This document shows positions 6,856-8,397 of a DNA stretch of 8,397 nt, in pieces; position 1 is the first letter of the stretch, and every line of letters starts with the position of its first letter. The notes beneath the pieces were generated by a model. That model worked only from the letters and a program-made list of their open reading frames with translations, was not told where the DNA came from and searched no databases. Origin of the DNA: Bacteroidales bacterium Bact_23 (GTDB lineage: Bacteria; Bacteroidota; Bacteroidia; Bacteroidales; Lentimicrobiaceae). The position numbers and the translations under genes were made by a program. The stretch spans positions 1 to 8,397 of the forward strand of contig LUZO01000136.1 of assembly GCA_001603685.1 (NCBI GenBank), in the 5' to 3' direction.

Positions 6856-7497
6856 TTAACCCTGCTCAGCGCCATTTGGTTCACCGGCCTCCTTTGCCGG
6901 TTTGCTCTCAATAGTAGTAACGCCGGCTGTTACAATAAATTTCATCACTTCGGCGGGCGGAGCTGAAACAGGGGTGATATTCCCGACAGGCACAATGAAG
7001 AGATTGCCCGAAAAGTTATAGGAATGAGGCAGATAGACCGCCACTTTTGTATCCGGAATTCCAAGAACCGAGAGATCTTTCTGAGTAATGAATCCCAGTT
7101 TTTCAAGGTCGCTCTCCCGGTTTACCTTTACCAGTACGGGCTCGGTAAACCGCCGCTCCTTCCCCACAAATGCCGACATAAAATCCTTGATGGAGGTATA
7201 GATTACCTTAATAAAAGGCGCCTGGCTGATAATCCTGTCGAAATACGCCATCATTGGCCTGAAAAAAATCGAAGAGCCCAGAAAGCCGATAAATGTAATG
7301 ATTATCAGAATGGCAATCAGCCCCAGCCCGGGTATCCTGAAACCAAACACCCGCATGATAAGCTCCGTAAGAATGCCATCAATAAAGGTAAATGAAATCA
7401 CCAGGATATAGCCTGTAAGCACCACAGGGGCCGTGTACAGCAAGCCCTGCAGAAACCACGACAGGATTTTCCTGCCCAGCTTGTTTTTCTCTTCCAC
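6856..7497 (-). CDS. DUF502 family inner-membrane protein
   Basis: This DUF502 (Pfam PF04367) membrane protein has 213 residues from the start chosen here. It has two membrane helices at about 19-39 and 57-79, joined by a short segment with the family pattern FIDGIL and the IPGLG turn. A soluble domain follows with QAPFIKVIYTSIKDFMSAF, then GIPDTKVAVYLPHSYNFSGN, IVPVGNITPVSAPPAEV and the FIVTAGVT block typical of the family. The tail is polar and low in complexity. The molecular function is unknown; plant COV proteins are distant relatives. The frame is open to a TTG at 7542, but that codon is part of an exact TAnnTTTG promoter element (7540-7547), so the TTG would lie upstream of the transcript. 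The GTG at 7497 starts the protein a few residues before the conserved region and is my choice. It is the first gene of the surE-lpxB operon. Confidence 0.87.
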   Translation of the reverse strand: MEEKNKLGRKILSWFLQGLLYTAPVVLTGYILVISFTFIDGILTELIMRVFGFRIPGLGLIAILIIITFIGFLGSSIFFRPMMAYFDRIISQAPFIKVIYTSIKDFMSAFVGKERRFTEPVLVKVNRESDLEKLGFITQKDLSVLGIPDTKVAVYLPHSYNFSGNLFIVPVGNITPVSAPPAEVMKFIVTAGVTTIESKPAKEAGEPNGAEQG

Positions 7498-7539
7498 TGA
7501 TAAAGGATTTATTGAATCGGAATACCGGCAATTGCTCTG

Positions 7540-7547
7540 CAAAGATA
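7540..7547 (-). promoter_or_regulatory. -7 promoter element of the DUF502-surE-lpxB operon
   Basis: The minus strand reads TATCTTTG, an exact TAnnTTTG match, 42 bases before the GTG at 7497. Transcription would start near 7533, giving a leader of about 35 bases. No TTG appears at the expected -33 position. A short inverted repeat CCCTC/GAGGG (7576-7580 and 7586-7590) lies just upstream and could be a regulator site, though five-base arms are weak evidence. Confidence 0.45.
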
Positions 7548-7611
7548 ATCAATGATTGCTTGTGAATTTAATCACCCCTCGTAAAGAGGGATCGGGAACG
7601 GCTGTTAAGAT

Positions 7612-7650
7612 AAAAAAATCCGGCGAACGCCTTATGCCGCCCGCCGGATT
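7612..7650 (-). terminator. Rho-independent terminator of the outer-membrane barrel gene
   Basis: AATCCGGCG (7617-7625) and CGCCGGATT (7642-7650) form a perfect nine-base stem with a 16-base loop. On the minus strand the stem runs directly into a stretch of seven Ts (complement of 7612-7618). It begins 22 bases after the stop codon of the barrel protein gene and separates that gene from the operon that follows. Confidence 0.85.
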
Positions 7651-7672
7651 GATTACTTTTTAACCTAATGAA

Positions 7673-8329
7673 TCAATTCCCCAGAATAATGGTAAAACCG
7701 AAATTAATCATAAGCTGGTTGCTAATGAATTTGCGCTTATCGGCAGATCTGTATTCCCCTCCCTCTTCTCCTTTCTCGGTCAATGAATTGCCGCCAAGGC
7801 CGATAAAAGCATCAAGTCCCACATTCTCAGTCACGAAATGGGTAACTCCAACTCCGGCATGATACCCGAATAAAGGTGATGTATTTTTATTAGTGCTGCC
7901 GTCTCTGTAATCATGGGTCGCCTTAGACACATGTGTACCAAACCCAATCCCGGCCTCGGCATAAGGCCACAAATCGTTTATCTCGGTAATGTAATAACGG
8001 GCAAAAGGCCCGATAAGCAAGCTGGTGTAAGAATACTTATAACTATAATAACTGTCTTTCGGGCTTTTTTCGGTGCTAAACTCCAGATCAAGCATAAGGC
8101 CGACGGCCAGATTATCAATTACAAAATAACCGGCTTTGGGATAAAAACCAAAATTGGAATAGGTATCTCCATCCTCGGTTGTACTACCATATTTGGCCTT
8201 ATTCTTTCCAAAAGCCATATCGAGGCCGGTATTACCTGAAAGTAACCAATGCCCCTTTTCTACCTGAGCCTGGGCGAGCATTGCACTCCCGGCCAGAAAT
8301 AGCAGAATTAATAGTAAATTTCTTTTCAT
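7673..8329 (-). CDS. Outer-membrane beta-barrel protein (OmpW/porin-like fold)
   Basis: This 218-residue protein has a signal peptide at 1-21 (MKRN start, hydrophobic core LLLILLFLAG, cleavage after AQA). The mature chain consists of alternating amphipathic strands rich in Gly, Tyr and Phe, for example FGFYPKAGYFVIDNLAVGLMLDLEF, LLIGPFARYYI, WPYAEAGIGFG, FGYHAGVGVTHFVTENVGLDAFIGLG and, at the end, LMINFGFTIIL. This is the pattern of a small eight-strand barrel of the OMP_b-brl type. The strand pair FVIDNLAVGL and FVTENVGLDAF is the usual repeat in such proteins. The role is unknown; the family includes structural and small-solute barrels. The last residues are LGN rather than the aromatic end common in barrels. 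The gene looks more AT-rich than its neighbours and has its own promoter and terminator, so it is a single-gene unit. Confidence 0.85.
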   Translation of the reverse strand: MKRNLLLILLFLAGSAMLAQAQVEKGHWLLSGNTGLDMAFGKNKAKYGSTTEDGDTYSNFGFYPKAGYFVIDNLAVGLMLDLEFSTEKSPKDSYYSYKYSYTSLLIGPFARYYITEINDLWPYAEAGIGFGTHVSKATHDYRDGSTNKNTSPLFGYHAGVGVTHFVTENVGLDAFIGLGGNSLTEKGEEGGEYRSADKRKFISNQLMINFGFTIILGN

Positions 8330-8362
8330 GGCTGATAGTTTTTAGTTAATAATTGGTAATAA

Positions 8363-8393
8363 CAAATATAGTGAATAAAATTAACCTTGTCAA
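8363..8393 (-). promoter_or_regulatory. Full Bacteroidota promoter (-33 TTG and -7 TAnnTTTG) of the barrel gene
   Basis: On the minus strand TTG (complement of 8391-8393) is followed by 20 bases and then TATATTTG (8363-8370). Both elements and the spacing match the Bacteroidota primary sigma factor consensus. Transcription would start near 8356, about 27 bases before the ATG at 8329. The surrounding DNA is strongly AT-rich. This is the best promoter in the window and suggests steady, strong expression. Confidence 0.8.
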
Positions 8394-8397
8394 GATA

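Noticed and set aside
7576..7590. CCCTC/GAGGG inverted repeat upstream of the DUF502 operon as an operator
   Set aside because: Five-base arms with a five-base loop occur often by chance, so it was kept only as a remark on the promoter.
1..8397. Mobile element, CRISPR array, defence system or tRNA
   Set aside because: No transposase, integrase, repeat-spacer pattern, toxin-antitoxin pair or cloverleaf sequence was seen. All recognised genes are housekeeping or envelope genes.

Overview
The window looks like ordinary chromosome from a member of the Bacteroidota with moderate GC content. The evidence for this is the protein content (a lipid A pathway gene next to surE, a ComEC without a metallo-beta-lactamase domain, a DUF502 membrane protein) and several exact matches to the Bacteroidota -7 promoter element TAnnTTTG. 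One of these, upstream of the last gene, also has a TTG -33 element 20 bases away. No tRNA, rRNA, insertion sequence, CRISPR array or phage gene is visible.

Layout. One gene lies on the plus strand: a secreted endonuclease/exonuclease/phosphatase-family protein (28-1083), whose -7 promoter element forms the first eight bases of the window. It converges on a long minus-strand block, read from high to low coordinates: an outer-membrane beta-barrel protein with its own promoter and a strong terminator (8329-7673); a DUF502 membrane protein (about 7497-6856); surE (6832-6056); a small three-helix membrane protein (6038-5742); lpxB (5707-4598); a TPR lipoprotein with its own likely promoter (4539-3535); and comEC (3272-1140). 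The DUF502, surE, small membrane protein and lpxB genes are spaced 17-34 bases apart and read as one operon. The TPR lipoprotein and comEC may be separate units or partly read through from lpxB.

Functions. Most products act at the cell envelope: LpxB makes the lipid A disaccharide, and the DUF502 and three-helix proteins sit in the inner membrane. The TPR lipoprotein is probably anchored in the outer membrane, and the barrel protein lies in the outer membrane. ComEC is the inner-membrane DNA uptake channel, SurE is a cytoplasmic nucleotidase, and the EEP protein is exported. I see no clear undescribed multi-gene system. The points most worth a second look are the small membrane protein fixed between surE and lpxB, the 262-base gap before comEC with its inverted repeats and a marginal small ORF, and the translation start of the DUF502 gene, where the longest possible start overlaps a promoter element.
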